Shown: one piece after another, positions 1-35,125 of the stretch
Numbering within the stretch: the first letter of the stretch is position 1
Layout of the letters: each line of letters begins with the position of its first letter
NCBI RefSeq assembly: GCF_042242105.1
Contig: NC_092027.1
Location: forward strand, 4,273,006-4,337,005
DNA from: Pempheris klunzingeri
Taxonomy: Eukaryota > Chordata > Actinopteri > Acropomatiformes > Pempheridae
DNA: 64,000 bases
Reading direction: 5' to 3'
Notes under the pieces: model-generated
Database searches by the model: none
What the model saw: the letters and a program-made list of their open reading frames with translations, nothing else
What the model was told of the DNA's origin: nothing
Translations under genes and position numbers: made by a program

Positions 1-529
1 CTGACAGCAAAAATTCAAAGGAAACAAACAACAACAAACAACTTTTCTACCAGCTGCATCAGTGTTTGTGTGTGTGTGTGTGTGTGTGTGTCTGGCATAG
101 AGTTGTGCAGCCTGTGCTTGCTCATTCTGCTCAGTCTCAGGCTGCGTCTCTGCGTCTGGCTGGGTTATTGCTCTTTCAGAGTGACTCAGACGGGCTGCGT
201 GGCTGTCTGGCTGGTAGTGTGGTTTTGAATGTCTCAGGGTCACCGCGCTCACTGTGACTGCGGCTCTAGACAGAGTCGCCATCACTGCGAGCACAAAAAG
301 AAATGCTTCAGCAATCTCTCAGTGTTGAAGTGGTTACACTGGTTACACTGTTATCTAACTACATCTCAATGGAGACACTAAGGGCACTAATAAAAACAAA
401 GAGCTCCGTTTATTAGCTGTTTAACTCTGCCTGTATCAATACATCCCCACTGCATTGTACAGCACCTTGTAACACCCAGGTGCAAATAGCCAGATGGCCT
501 CTATTCGACTATTTACACCCAAGTCAGAT

Positions 530-765
530 TGATGTGGGTGTGGTAGCTGCATGGTTTAGCCACCGGGCTTTCAGCCAGGAGAATGGGGTTCAAATGCTGT
601 GTGAGACTGACAGTATATAACATTAACTTACTTGCTAACTAATATTTTTCACTTTTCTTTTATTGTTAACAGCTCTCTGTCGCTGTTTGGTTAGGTTTAG
701 GCACCAAAACTTGAGTAAGGTTTAGGAAAAAATCATTTGGTTTGGTTTAAAAATAGTAAGTCAAA
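530..765 (+). repeat. tRNA-derived SINE-like repeat
   Basis: A tRNA-like head is visible: an A-box-like TGGTTTAGCCA near 552 and a B-box-like GGGGTTCAAATG near 586. It is followed by a TTAGGTTTAGGCACCAAAAC-type body near 690-710 and an AGGTTTAGGAAAAAATCATT-type segment. I recognise this composite as a common interspersed repeat of percomorph fish. The family name is not certain and no target-site duplication was established. Confidence 0.55.
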
Positions 766-779
766 CACAAATACAGGTG

Positions 780-1005
780 GTTTGCACTGTTGCCTCACAG
801 CAAGAAGGGTCCAGGCTTGAATCTGCTGGCCAGCTGGTTTACAGTTTGAACCTGGGGCCTTGGGGGGAACATGTTCTCCCCGTGTTTGCATGTTTTCTGG
901 CTTCCTCCCGCAGTCCAGGTTAGGTTAACTGGTGACTCTAATTTGCCTGTAGGTGTAAAAGTGAGCGTGAATTGTTGCCTGTCTCTGTAAACAGGCGGAA
1001 ACGTC
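780..1005 (+). repeat. Interspersed repeat, diverged copy of the element at about 12400
   Basis: The stretch shares the blocks GCACTGTTGCCTCACAGCAA, TTTGCATGTT, GGCTTCCTCCC and GGTTAACTGGTGACTCTAA with the repeat at 12400-12640. This is a very abundant fish repeat with a tRNA-like head. The copy is truncated and diverged. Confidence 0.65.
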
Positions 1006-2411
1006 ACCTAGCAGAAGCCATGTTGCAGTGCTTTGCTTTGGGCCTGCTGAGAGACGTGTATCAGTCATGTACTGGAGTTGCCAGTAATAGTTTGCTGAAG
1101 ATGTTCAGGCACCCTCCTGTCACCACATCATCACATTTCCCATGATGGTTCCTGATGTTCCCCGCTACAAAGAAAGCTTTTACACCACCCACATGTTCAC
1201 CCAAACGCCTGTAAACAAGCACACAAACAGCACATCTGACCCAATCCCGACCAAACTCACATCACCCCACTCTACCCGACACCGAATGATTGCTCTGGTA
1301 ATTGTGTCTCCTCTTCCTCTGCTTAATTTCTGCCTTCATGGACATTGTGTGTGTAACTCTTTTGCCTTTTCCATTTATGTAATATTTGCTCTATTACGTG
1401 TTTGCTGTATTTAATCAAAGTGCTTTAGTAAAACTAGACAAGATGGCACAAAAGCGCCACAGTCACGTAGTCACGGCTTGACACTGAGGTCACTCTCTAA
1501 CAGAGAGTCAGACTTCTGTCTGCCGGCTCACAGTTTCAAAAGACTTTTCATGTGGTCAGAACTGTTATGCTCACAATTTAAACAGTTTTCTTGTCAGCTG
1601 TGCCAAGAAAACATTAATTCAGGTTTATTTATCAGACAGTTTTGCTCTATTGCTAATAGTTGGGAAGTTTGTGGTGTATGTTTTATGAAAGTTGCACAAA
1701 ACCTGTGAAAAGCGGACTTTGTAGCTACTGATTGGCTGAGTGTTTGTGTTTGGGAGATACCGGCTTATTTTGTCGACCATCTTCCTTTTTCAGTATCTGT
1801 CTTGATTTCTGTTTTATTATTCATGTTCTGTTTTTCACTCTAGTGTCATCACTAATATAAACTTTGCTATCATTGAAATGATGAAAAGAATTTGTAGTCT
1901 GTTTCTCCAGCGGCTGTTAACACAGTAGTAATTCAAACTTAAACTGGTTTGTGACAACGTTTTTATTTGCTTTTTTTATTTACTCTGTGTCTGGTCTGGT
2001 CTTTTCCTGGAAACACTCCAGTAACTCACAGGAAAAGTGCAATTTAGTAGATCTAGAAACAGCAGTTTTTGTGTAATAAACTGGATAAATACTCAGTAGT
2101 TAACATGTACATGATAACAACCCAGGCTGAGCGCAGTAACAGTAAATGAAAGGACAAAGAAGGTCAGGAAGACAAAGGGAAAGCACACGTCGTAAACTAA
2201 AAACAACAGAAAAATAGAGTAGGATCGAATTATCAGTAGACTCCCCACTCTTTCACTGTACACTCAATATGAGGAGCACGTTGTCCTGAAGTCCTGCCTA
2301 AATCCTTCAGCTGTGTTACTCTCCTTAAAGTCCCTCACAATGAGGAGTCTCCCTCGATTTCCTGTCTCTTGTGGACTCACAGTTTCACTTTTTCTCTGTG
2401 TGTGAATGCAG

Positions 2412-13190
<10,779 letters not shown>

Positions 13191-16100
13191 GCTGGAGAGG
13201 ATGACAAAGTGGGAAAATCAAGGAAAAGAGGAAAAGAGAGAGGAGTGTGTCATCCCCGCAGAATGTTCTTTTATGTGTTGAACCAGTACTATGAATGGCT
13301 CCAGCGGGATCTGTTCTACTGGCACTAATCTCCACCAGACCTGGGCACAAACACATTTGAGTATGGTCACAAATATTCAAACTACTCAAGGCGCGCTTGA
13401 TTTGTTTAATCAGACGTTCAAAAAAAAGCCTCAAATATGGACGAATCACATGCAAGTCCTGATGAGTCAAGTGCTTCTTGTAGTATTGTTTTTCCTTTTT
13501 TTCCCCAAGTATCCAGAATATTTCAGTTAACACTTTGCCCAGGTCTGCTCTCAGCACATTTGTACAGTAGTTTGTAGTTTGACACACAAACTCTGTGGTA
13601 CGCACTCTCTATCTCTCTGGCGCACACACACGAACACACACACAAACCATGGTGCATATGTAATCTCCAGCATGCACGTGATCCCACATACACACACACA
13701 CACACACACAAGCGCACACACACCCTTACCAAATCAGACTGTTACTCTTGGTTGGCAGTCCCCAGGAGCCGCCACCAAGGACCATGACACACAAAGGCAC
13801 TTTGTCACTTATTGTGCAGATGCAGTTTGCTGTTGCCAGCCAGCCAGCCAGCCCTCAGATGCCATTGACTTGACCTCCTTCTCGCCCTTCCACTCCTCAG
13901 CACAGTGGTCGGGACACAAACACAACCCCAACGACCTCCACTAATATTCCACAGCCCCTCGATGCTGCAAGACAGACAGCACACACACACATACATATAC
14001 AGTACACACACACACACACAGACACTCACAGTGCACGGACACATCTGTGCAGTGTGAGCACTCGCACACAAACACAGTCAACCCTGGTCTGACCAAGCCA
14101 TCGGCCTGCACAGTTTTTAGTGATTGTAGTGAGAAGAGAAACTGAAAGCATGAAATCTATTCGCTCCTGAAAAACAAAAAGAAGGCAGGAGCTGGGATGT
14201 AGTGTGACCAATCTTTGCACCTTCAGTTATTGCCATTATGAAAGACTGAGTCCTCATTGGCGGGAGCTGATTATATATGTCTGTATGTCTGTTGGGGTCC
14301 CCTCCCCAAAACCTGTGTGGACAGGCACCTGTAAGAGATTATGTAAAGAGACTATTGGTTGTGAGGCTTTGAAGAAGCAAGTTCGACACTGACCGGCTCC
14401 CAACAGAGCGCAGAGAAAAGGCAGAAGAAGAAACTGGATGATGTTCATTGGACAGAAGATTCATACTCCAACTATAGGACGACCGATAATAATAGCGAAT
14501 AAGGACAACAACAACTTGACAAGCTTACAAACAGAGAGAAAGAGTAGAATTTTAACCAAACTTCTCTGAATCTCCCAGTGGATATAATGTTGCTTTCTCT
14601 CGTTATCGTTGCCGTGGAAATAACCAGTTTTACCGTGGCCTGTTTTTCTCTCGTGGCTCTATTGTGTTTCTTCTCCAGCATAAAAAAAAATCACAACAAA
14701 AAAAAAAAAACTTTGGACAAAGAGGGGGACAAAATCAGTGTGTGGCCCCCTACTTTTAAATGTACCTGGGGCGGTTCTCACCCCCTCGCCACCACCCCCT
14801 TCCCTCCCTCCTCTACGATTTCTCACCAGACACAGATGTGGGGGAGCAGGGGCGTTTGTTGTTTTGTAAAACGCAGAAATCAGGTGTTTGCACAATTTGT
14901 GCGGCCCCTCTCGTTTGGGACCGCCGCAAGTAAAATCAGGAAAGTATTGTTTTTAGAGATTGTTTTAGTAGAAAAAATAATAACCTTGTTCCATATGTTA
15001 TCAACCACCTTTTTCCTCCCTTTGACCTCCCTGCTTTTCCCCTCCTTTCAACCCATTTCTCCTCCCTTCTTTACCTCCCTCCTCACCCGTCTCTCCCTTG
15101 ACCCCTCAAGTGTTGTTAGAAAGTGCCCTTAAGCACTGGTCCCGGGTCAAGCGCTATGTAGCTCAGGATGGCTCTGGTTAGGGTTAGTTCAGGGAAAGAA
15201 GATCCTAGACCAGCCCTGGAGGGCAGTCTCTGGAGCCCTCCCCTCTCCCCTCTCTTCTCGACACTTTATCCTTTCCCGTCAAATGGTGCAATAGGACATT
15301 TATTTTCTTGAACGTGGGTGGGTTATTTTGTTTTTCGGGGGAAGGCTCTGTGCCATAGATATTAAATCCAGTGCAGTCAGTCAGTGAGAGGAATGAGCTG
15401 TTGTGATACTATCTTTAACTATGGGATAAAACAAAACAAAAAAGAATCACACATTTGTTGTTATTGTTGAAGAGATAGAGGGTATAACTTACTAAAAGTC
15501 AAAGACAATTTTTGAATAGCACTTTTTTGGCTCTTTGCTTCCTTGGTGAAGAGTGGGGGTAGTTATTATTATGGGTATCTCTTTTATTTCTCTGTATACA
15601 GTTGGATGTGTGAAAAAATATATATACCGGTATTTCCATATATGTGCATTTAGGTCTGTGTTTGGGTGTGTGTGTATGTTTTGGCACATGCAGGTAGCGT
15701 GTTAACACAACCAACCTCTTGTTCTTTCTCCACACAGCAACATTATCAATAGTATATTTTTCATTGTATTCTACATTCTATATTCTACTCTAGAGACAGT
15801 ATTTTTATAGTCATCATGACTATTTTGTCCGCCATCTTGACTGTTATCAAACCCAGTTGATTCAGGATATATATGAAATATATATTCAGGATATATAATA
15901 TATAAATATATATAAATACACACAGATAATAGAGGACTATCAATCCACTTCTCTTTGGGGTTAGGGCTGTAAAAGTGTCCATCTGCATGCATGTGCAATC
16001 ACATGCACACGTGCACACACCCACACAGACATATGTGCATACACACACATGTATGCGTGTACACTGTATGATTGTGCTTAAAAATAAACTGTCCTTACTT

Positions 16101-17200
16101 TGGAGAAGGAATTTTAGGATGAGCGAGGTGAGTGTTATCTCATAAGCAGGCATGTTGACCATGTGCAATATTTCTAAACAACAACAAAAAAACTAAATAT
16201 TGAAAATATTAAAGATCTAACACAACGACTTATGTGCTTGAATTTATTTCACATCACTGAGCTTCTATTGGGTTTTATGCCTTATTTATCGGTCAGCATA
16301 CAAAAGATGTCTGATGACTTTGATGCTTCTCTCTGCTTTGACTTTGCTCTGGAGAGAGAGAGACATGAGAGAATAGCTGATGCAGATTCATGCTCACTTG
16401 AACAAATTTGGCTGTAGGTTAATGAACAGGATCTACAGATGCTGCCACCTTGACCCACCAGGCAAGTCCCCCCAAATCCCTGGAACATACAGTGTGTACT
16501 TCTCCAGCTGGCCTTTATAAAGTATCTCAGTGTTAAGAGTGCTTATTGGATTAGAGCAGCCTTTCAGATTCAGGTCATATTGGGCCAGAGGTGGGTTAAG
16601 GTAAGGGGACCTGGTTAGAGCGCCTTCTGTGTTGAGGAAAACACTCTGTGGGGAGCTGGAGATGAATTATAACAGCCTGTCACTTCAATCCTACAAATAA
16701 ACTCAGAGGCCTTTAGCACAAGATGTTTAAATGGTGTTTTCCCCAAGCATGACACACCATCATATCCCTGATTATGTTAAATAAGATTATGTAAAAGCCC
16801 TTTATAGAGTGCAAATTTAGCTGAAGATTTTAAAAATACTACAATGCTGAAACTCCTAGTTTTTGAAAAAAGTATTTTGTTCCCATTTTCCTAATTATTG
16901 CCACTTTTATTATAATTTTTTGAGTACTACTGCTGGAAAACCGAGTAAAACTACTACTCAATATGTTTTAAAATAAGGTTATAGTGTACTGCACTGGCTA
17001 GCTCCACTAATCTGTAATATAAAAATAATCTCTGTACTGAGGTGTTGGGTAACCTGAGGCTAACAGGGTATATTTATCAGCCATTTTAATCTAAATTAAG
17101 TTGAGCTGTTCATTGTTATGGGGATCTAACATATACTGTGACTGATGCTGATTCTCTTGCCTACATCCACAATTATGTTATTTTAAATGTATAGTTGTTT
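13191..17200 (+). other. cic 3' UTR and cic-gsk3a intergenic region
   Basis: No coding exon was recognised. ERF, which lies between CIC and GSK3A in human, is not here: no ETS-domain coding is visible. CA-rich microsatellites occur near 13620-13710 and 13980-14020. Candidate poly(A) signals include AATAAA at 16083-16088, which would make a 3' UTR of about 2.9 kb. Which signal is used cannot be decided from sequence. An AT-rich stretch lies near 15860-15925. Confidence 0.5.
16083..16088 (+). terminator. Candidate cic polyadenylation signal
   Basis: A canonical AATAAA hexamer lies about 2.9 kb after the cic stop codon and before the gsk3a promoter. Other AT-rich candidates exist, so this is only the clearest canonical one in the interval. 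Confidence 0.3.
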
Positions 17201-17250
17201 TGATTGATTTATGAAAGCCTGGACAGTAAACCTGAGCAACAGCTACCTTG

Positions 17251-17277
17251 AACTTCATCTCCCAGGTGGCATTGCGA
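17251..17277 (+). promoter_or_regulatory. ZNF143/Staf-like promoter motif upstream of gsk3a
   Basis: The sequence ACTTCATCTCCCAGG followed by TGGCATTGCGA resembles the long ZNF143/SBS consensus (ACTACAATTCCCAGCATGC-ATTGCG). It has the same spacing between the CCCAG core and the ATTGCG tail. It lies about 170-200 bp upstream of the gsk3a start codon in a GC-rich, TATA-less context, which is where such motifs usually occur. The match is by eye and not exact. Confidence 0.45.
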
Positions 17278-17448
17278 GCGGTCTGTTTCTAGGTGTCTAG
17301 CAACAGCTATCAGCCCAGACAGCCGGCGGCAACGGGAGCGGTGTTTCTCGGCTTGTCTTTCCACGATTATTCGCTGCCGGGGTGTTCATAATTAATAGTC
17401 GCTTGGCTGAAAATAGTGAAAAAACAACCCTGACCCCTGCACAGAGAT

Positions 17449-28514
<11,066 letters not shown>

Positions 28515-28752
28515 AGCAGCCTCTCACCTGCCTGCCTGCCTGCCTGCCAGCCTCACCCTTACCTCAGACACTCACACACACACTCACACTCACACACACA
28601 CACACACATACACACTTAGGCCACCTTTGGGAACATTACATAGACTTGCGTTCATTTTCTGGAGACGTTACTTAAACGTAACCACTGACTGAAAAATCAT
28701 CCCCAGTTAACTGGTCTTAAATCTGAACTGTGTCCCTGAGGGTAGCCTAAGT

Positions 28753-28785
<33 letters not shown>

Positions 28786-31700
28786 TACCGCTTTCCTCCA
28801 TGCTGCTTGCTCTCCTCTTAGATGATCTGTTTTTGTACAGTAAATACATCGAACAAACATTACTTCTTTAGCTGCCAGGGTTGAAACTACAGCAGGAGAT
28901 TGTTACACACACAGAGTTTCGCTGCTGCTCGGGTGGTATGTGAAGGTTCAATAGTGGGGGCTGGTCCTCTGTAATATAACCTTTTTTTTAATCAACATTT
29001 TCCTTTTTCTTCCTCATATTTGTGTTTATTTATTTGACTTATTGAAAGCATCATGTGTCTCTAGGATTTTGTTGTTTTTTTCCCCCACTTCAGATTATTT
29101 TTTTATATCCTTCAGTATTTTTTTTTTGCGTCCCAGTTAGTGAAGGGTGATCTTCACACTGCCTGACCGAGACCAGAAGGGGCCCCACAAACGTCATCAG
29201 GGTGAAGGAAACTTTATTCCACTCAGGGCGGGAGCGCAGATGTGGAAACTGAAAAAGTCCTAAATCCTCCAGCCACATTATTTCACCAACCCAGTCTGAT
29301 GTTTAGGTTGAAATTAAGCCTTCAGGCTGTTGATTTACCTGCTAAAGTGGTTGGTAGAGCAGACAAACTCATCAGCGTGTGGTTAGAGGTGTTCAGTAGC
29401 TGCATTTATACAGACTATACAGGAATAAACCACTTTTTCTTGTTCTACAGAGTAAAATATTCATCTAAAGAACAGCTCCTCTTCCTACAGCTCTAAATGA
29501 ACCCAACAAGGATAATGCTTTCACCCCTCCACATAGATTTGATTAATCAATCATGGATTCAAGCTCTTTTTCAGCATTTTTTTGTGATTTTTAAAAAAAA
29601 TTAATTTCCACATCCAGAAGGACAGCAATGTTAATTTATCGGAAGAACAAACATGTCAACATCTTGCTCTTGTACGAAATGTGTTTAGAGTTGTAAATCT
29701 CAGTTGTGAAGAAAGTGTGAATGTGGTGCTCAGCAAAACCAGATGAGATGCTCGTCTCGGAAATGAGCCTTTAGAAATCAAGTAAACAAATTAGAATCGT
29801 GGTAGTGCAGCTAGTGGTACATCTGTGGAGGCTGCACAGTGCGCTGCTTGTTCTCTTCATCATCACAGCAACAGAAAACTTAGAGGCTCTCTGAAATTCA
29901 GGATTGAATGTGGATCCAGAAACTTTAGAGGTCAGTCGGCGTTCTGTGTCAAACCCTCAAAGGTGAAATTGCTTCCAGAATTTACTTTTTAACCTAAAAT
30001 GAATGAAAAAAATGAACGCCCTCATCAGTTTCTCCTGTTGTTGAGGCCTCAAGTCGGAGCAGTTAATTACTGCTGTGTACAGAATGTCGTAAAGGTGTGT
30101 TCCACCAAAAATTGGCCAGAAATTCAGTTTTTAATTAAACACAGAATGACACATTTTCTTTGTTTCCACTTTGAAGCTTTTAAAACTGAAAGAAAAAACT
30201 TTTATTGGCGATGCAACCATGTGGTAGGATGTTAATGATTAGTCACATTTTTGGATAACTGGATGTTTTTAAAAAGTCTGGAATTGTTTTAAGATAAATT
30301 ATTGATTCTAAAGCTTTGTATTAGTTTTTAATACTACAATTTCCTGTAGACATGCGTTCATACAGAGTACAACAGGCTGCTTTTGCCAGCTTTGATTTCT
30401 TATTTTAGTCTGGTAAGTTAAAAAGGCATTGCTCTAAAACCTGTGAAATCCCCTGAAAAATATCGGCAGATTAAACACAAACGCTGCCACATCAAGAAGT
30501 CATTTTTGGTGGAATTCCCCTTTAGCCCAAAGATCCTTCCTGCCCTGATGTTTAGTGTAGAAAAAATGCTGTGAGTGAATGTTGGTCCTCGTGTTGGTTA
30601 AACGCAGCAGAGAAACTAAAGAACGCTCCGACGGGAGATTTAATGTTTCGTTGAGCTTGATGTGGGGATGCTTCATGTAAATGTATTTATTTGCTTTGGA
30701 TGAGAGTCGGATGTCAGTTGTAGCTGAAGCTGCTTCTTTAGCAAAGTGTACTTCCATCAGTGGAGACGACAGAGGAGCTTTTAGAAGCTTTGTAGAACCA
30801 ATAATAACTTCGGAGGAGAAACGGACTTTTGCTTCAGTTCATTCATGCTGAGCACGAACAGAAGGCTTCATGGGAAAAGTGTAGGCGAATGTGGGGAGTT
30901 CCTGTGACCGTGTGCTCTTCTACTTCTATTTTTGTGAGGACTTGAACTTTTTCGCCATAAAGAGTGTGAAAAGAGCTAGAATTAGGTTAAGGTCAGAGAA
31001 TGTATTATCTCACTCGTCATCCTCTCAAATATAAAAGTACAAGTGTGTGTGTGACCATATTGAAACCTGCAGTCTGAACAGCCAGTGTTTTAGGGATTAG
31101 AGCAGTCAACAATGCAGATTTTTAGCAAGCCGTACAACCACTTGAGCGTTTGTAGTATAGTATATTTGATACTATTGTACCATGCCTCCACCTGCTGCTT
31201 TAACAGCAGCCATCTTTGTTTTGAACCTGTTTTTTTTAAAAATATAAATCATTTTGAATTCCACCACACTCGGCGCATTCACGTTGATTTTTTACGAGGA
31301 GAGTGGAGAGCATTTTTCTTTCTCTTTCCACCGAAGGTTTTCCTCCCATCTGCTTCTGGGTTTCAGACTGCGGACCTCCCCGTCCTACGGGCTCCTGCCG
31401 GGCACGTTCTGCTTTTGTTGCTGCAAAGAGTCCAACCAGCATGTTGGATTCGCTCTGCAGGGCCCGTCACACTCAGAGCTGTCAGACTTTCTGTGGCTAT
31501 GAAACAGTGTGGGAAAAGCTGCGCCCACATTAGGACGAATCAAACATGGCTGATTTTTCTCTTCTTCAACTTCAGAAGCCACCCCCCCCCCCCTCACTCT
31601 CCCGTCTCCTTCTCTTATCGCACGTGTAAATATCACTGATTTTTATTTCCCTCTTTTTACTTTTTATTACAGAGTTGTTTATATCTTATTCCCCTCATCC

Positions 31701-33520
31701 TGTTGATGGAGCAGTCTTAGTTTGTGCATTTTTTTTGTAAATAAGTTTCTTTTTTTCACGATTCAAAATGTAAATACTGCAAAGGAAAAAAAATCAGCCT
31801 ACTCCTCATGTTTGTTGATGATCTTTCTCTCTCTTTCTTGTAGTCCAGTGAAAATTCGAAAGCAGCTGTGCTCCCTGTTTAATCAATATTTCAGGGTTCT
31901 GTTCCAAAATGTCCTCTTCTGTTCACTTTGGGTGGAAAATGTAATCGCCTACAAATGAAGCGACCCCTCTAAAACTGACATGACTGAGGCCACGTTGGCT
32001 CGTTGGCATCTTGGGTTTGAATCTTGCCGAGGATGCATGACAGCACCTCTCCAACCTGCCCATCCATATCTACTGTTGGTCCGCACCGTCTAATAAATGT
32101 AAAATGTGTGAAACAGTGATGTTTGTTTTACTTTACCAATTCAAAACAGCTGTTCAGTCATTAGAGGAGTTCTACAGACAATTTTCAAGATACATTTCCA
32201 GTCTTCTTTTATTGGTTTCTATTGGCCTTGGTAGCCTCGTGACCTTTTATTGATCAGTAGATTAATACAATCAGCCTACAGCAACCAGCAGAGGACACAC
32301 AGTCACACTCAGAGCAATGTGAACTCAGCTGCTGAAAATATCCTACATCTGACATGAGTTTTACATTTTTCTGATTTAAAGTGACCAACTTGAGGCTTAA
32401 ACACCCCAAAACAGCAGCTGTGAAGACAGAAGAATCTGTAGTTGTAACACTTGAAGCCTAAAACACTTAAAATCAAAACTGAAGCAGCAGAACCAGAGAA
32501 ATAATCTTTTTTTTTTTTTAATCTGCACATTCTCCTTGTCAAAACTGGGCGCCTACATTACCCACAATACAACAGGTGTGTCATTCTAGTACTGCTGAAT
32601 GTAGCCTACAGAGTTCAGGCAAACTCTCTTCTTCCCAGATTGTCTGTCATTCTTGTAGTTTTGAACCCAGACTGACTCCAGCCATTAAAGGCTGCACACA
32701 CACATTTTTTCACATATGCAGCAGAACTGAAACCTGTAAACAGACTCACTGTTTCAAGTGATGCTTCTCTTATGTTTCCTGATTTTAGGTGGAAAAGTTG
32801 AGACCGTACAAGGTTGTTTTTTTTTTGTTTGTTTTCATTTTGGAACAGGACTTGGTTTATTGGCTCAGATCACATCATATTATTACTGTGCAGTATTGAG
32901 AAAATGACTTGTTTACAGGTCACAGGTGTTTTCAGAGAAAGTGTAGCGTCTGACTGGAGTGATCTCCGAAGTCTGTAGTTGGGCTATAAATCTCATAACT
33001 AATACTCGACATGGGCATTTTGTGTCATGTGCTGTACGGCATTCAGATTTGCTGCTAATGATCACAAGATGTCTGAAATGGACATTTGTGTTGTGACTGC
33101 AGACAGAGCCACCTATCAGCTGTGTGTGTGTGTGAGTGAGTGTGTGTGTGTGAGTGTGTGTGTGTGTGTAGCCAGTCGACACCTAGAAAAGTTGCAGTTT
33201 TAAGTAAACTAAATCTCAGAAATTGTTCTTGTGTTTGTCTTTTTGAATTCTCTGAAAACTCAGTTGTGTTAATATTACCTCTCTTATTTAACTGAGGGAC
33301 GTCACTGCGTCTCTTTATGATTTTAAACGTCACATTTATTTAATTTTTGTTTTTTTTCTTTTACTCCACTGCTTTTTAACTTTGGTGGACTGGTGTGTCG
33401 GATAGATGGAGGGATGGACAGAGAAAGAGAGAGAAAGAAACACAAACCTGTCTGTCTCTGTTCTGTGTGTGTATGATATGGACTCATTTACTGTAATAAA
33501 GTGATCAAGCTGTGTTTGGA
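28515..33520 (+). other. gsk3a: Probable long gsk3a 3' UTR
   Basis: No coding exon was recognised after the gsk3a stop. CA microsatellites lie near 28567-28613 and 28756-28783, and a GT tract near 33121-33170. Canonical AATAAA hexamers occur at 32092-32097 and 33495-33500. The latter is followed by a GT-rich stretch (AGTGATCAAGCTGTGTTTGG), a plausible cleavage context. A possible tRNA-SINE-derived fragment lies near 31985-32100 (TCTTGGGTTTGAATCTTGCC). How far the transcript extends is inference. Confidence 0.45.
33495..33500 (+). terminator. Candidate distal gsk3a poly(A) signal
   Basis: AATAAA in the context CTGTAATAAAGTGATC, with a GT-rich segment directly downstream. It would end a 3' UTR of about 5 kb. 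The upstream AATAAA at 32092 is an alternative. Confidence 0.4.
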
Positions 33521-35120
33521 CCGCGTGCGTCGCTTCTCTCTCCAACACTGATCAGAGTAGAGTTACACTTTGTAATCGCTCTAAATCTTGACCTCTGCAG
33601 CTGCACGTAGATTAAACAAAATGTCTCCTCGATGAAAGATGTAAGAGTTAAGTTAGAATATACAGTTGTGTGGAGGGCAGGTGGGGATTTCATACATGTA
33701 AACATGTATGAGTATTGTCTTATGTGCTGTATGTCCTAACTTTACTCAGACCAGCTGTTGGTCTGCAGGTGGATAGTAGAGCGTTTGCCATGAGGACTCC
33801 ACCTCATAACCTCCCACTCCTCTTTGAAAGCAACTTTAAAAGTAGCTTAATTTGAGTAATTATTCGTAATTGTACTTTGTGTTTTTTAATAGTGCAGCTG
33901 CACCCCCACTATCAGACCTGGGGTGTGTTTTTTGACCAGACAACTTTGCCATTTTAAAATGTTTCAGCTTGTTTGGATCAGAATTAGTTATATCTGTCGT
34001 GTCATATATACCTGTACGCACCTAAGAAGTGTTCTCATAAAAACTCCAACATTTTATCGGTCGCTCACTGCTGAAACTAATACAGAACACAATGAAATGC
34101 TTATCATTTATGGTGCGATATAAACTGAGCTTGACTGGTCATGATTGAAGGGAAAAAGTTAGATAAATGAGAATTTTTACCTCCCTTTGCTCATCACTAA
34201 TCACGTACCCCACTGTTATCTATAACCAGGCAGCCATGATGTATGTAAACAGATGGGAAAAGTAGAATAGAGGATCTGGAACTATACAGAAAGCATAATA
34301 AATAAATCAAATAAATCCAAAATAATAATCAAAATAAAGGAAGGGTTCTGCATACGAGGGTTCAGGTTAGGTGCATCCTCAGCGCAGTAACTCCATGGAG
34401 ACAATTTCCTTAATGTTCAGTTATAGTAAAGTTCAGTTATAACAACAGATTTTACCATGTCCGGCTTTTATTGTGTTGAAAATTATTTCAAATAATTGTG
34501 TTAAAAGATTTTAACACAGTTCCACCTTTGAGCAAAAGTATCAGCTGTCAATAATCAGTAATCAATAAGAGTATCTGTAAAATATGTACCTCTGGTCTGT
34601 ATTATATGTCTCATCAGGCTACCAGCAGGAACAACAGAGGATCTAATGGAGCAGCCGCTTTCAAAACATTTCCTCCAACATAATGCAGCCAGAAATTATA
34701 AAGGTGTTATTTTTCTATCAATCATTTGTATTGATAATTTTTAATTGTAGAATTAAAAACTAGAAAAATTGCAATTCCTGAAGAAATTGCAGTGTGAATG
34801 CTGCCCTCTGCTGTCTCGCTGCTGCTGCTGCTGCTTTACATGCTGTTATTTGTTTGGATAAAGTTGAAAAATGACCTTGATTTCACAGTTTTAAAGTTCC
34901 AAACTTTGTGGGTTTGGTCACAGATTTCACAGCTGAAATAACATTAGAGTCAATGAGGGTTGAGGGTTGAGTTGAAGTCGTGTCCTGGTGCTTTGGGGCC
35001 GTGGCGCCAAAAACCACGGGTCCTGCAGCTGAAATGCTTACATGGTCTTAAACTAGACATGTTTATCTACATTTTGGTGCATAAATGGTGACTGTGGGTG
35101 AAGCGGTTCGGCCGCTCCTG
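33521..35120. other. Intergenic DNA between gsk3a and znf706
   Basis: No gene is recognised. It contains a short palindrome CATACATGTAAACATGTATG near 33692, an AT-rich stretch near 34290-34345, a (CTG)n run near 34818-34833, and a minus-strand CTCF-like motif at 34801-34814. This interval separates the cic/gsk3a block from znf706. Confidence 0.6.
34801..34814 (-). promoter_or_regulatory. CTCF-like motif (minus orientation)
   Basis: The minus strand reads ACAGCAGAGGGCAG, which fits the core CCASYAGRKGGCRS at 13 of 14 positions by eye. Occupancy is unknown. Confidence 0.4.
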
Positions 35121-35125
35121 TCCTG

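Larger units (their letters stand above)
1..2411. other. Noncoding DNA upstream of first visible cic exon (probably cic intron)
   Basis: No exon-like coding segment was found here. The conserved Capicua N-terminal segments expected before the HMG box were not seen, so those exons must lie left of the window and this stretch is most simply an intron. It contains a GT microsatellite near 67-91 and two interspersed repeats listed separately. Confidence 0.6.

Noticed and set aside
14578..15132. 184-codon open frame with a hydrophobic start downstream of cic
   Set aside because: It lies in the probable cic 3' UTR or flank, runs through poly-A/poly-K and pyrimidine low-complexity sequence, and resembles no family I know. 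It is best explained as chance.
31112..31639. 175-codon open frame in the region after gsk3a
   Set aside because: No recognisable domain. It sits in the probable gsk3a 3' UTR, and overlapping open frames exist in several phases.
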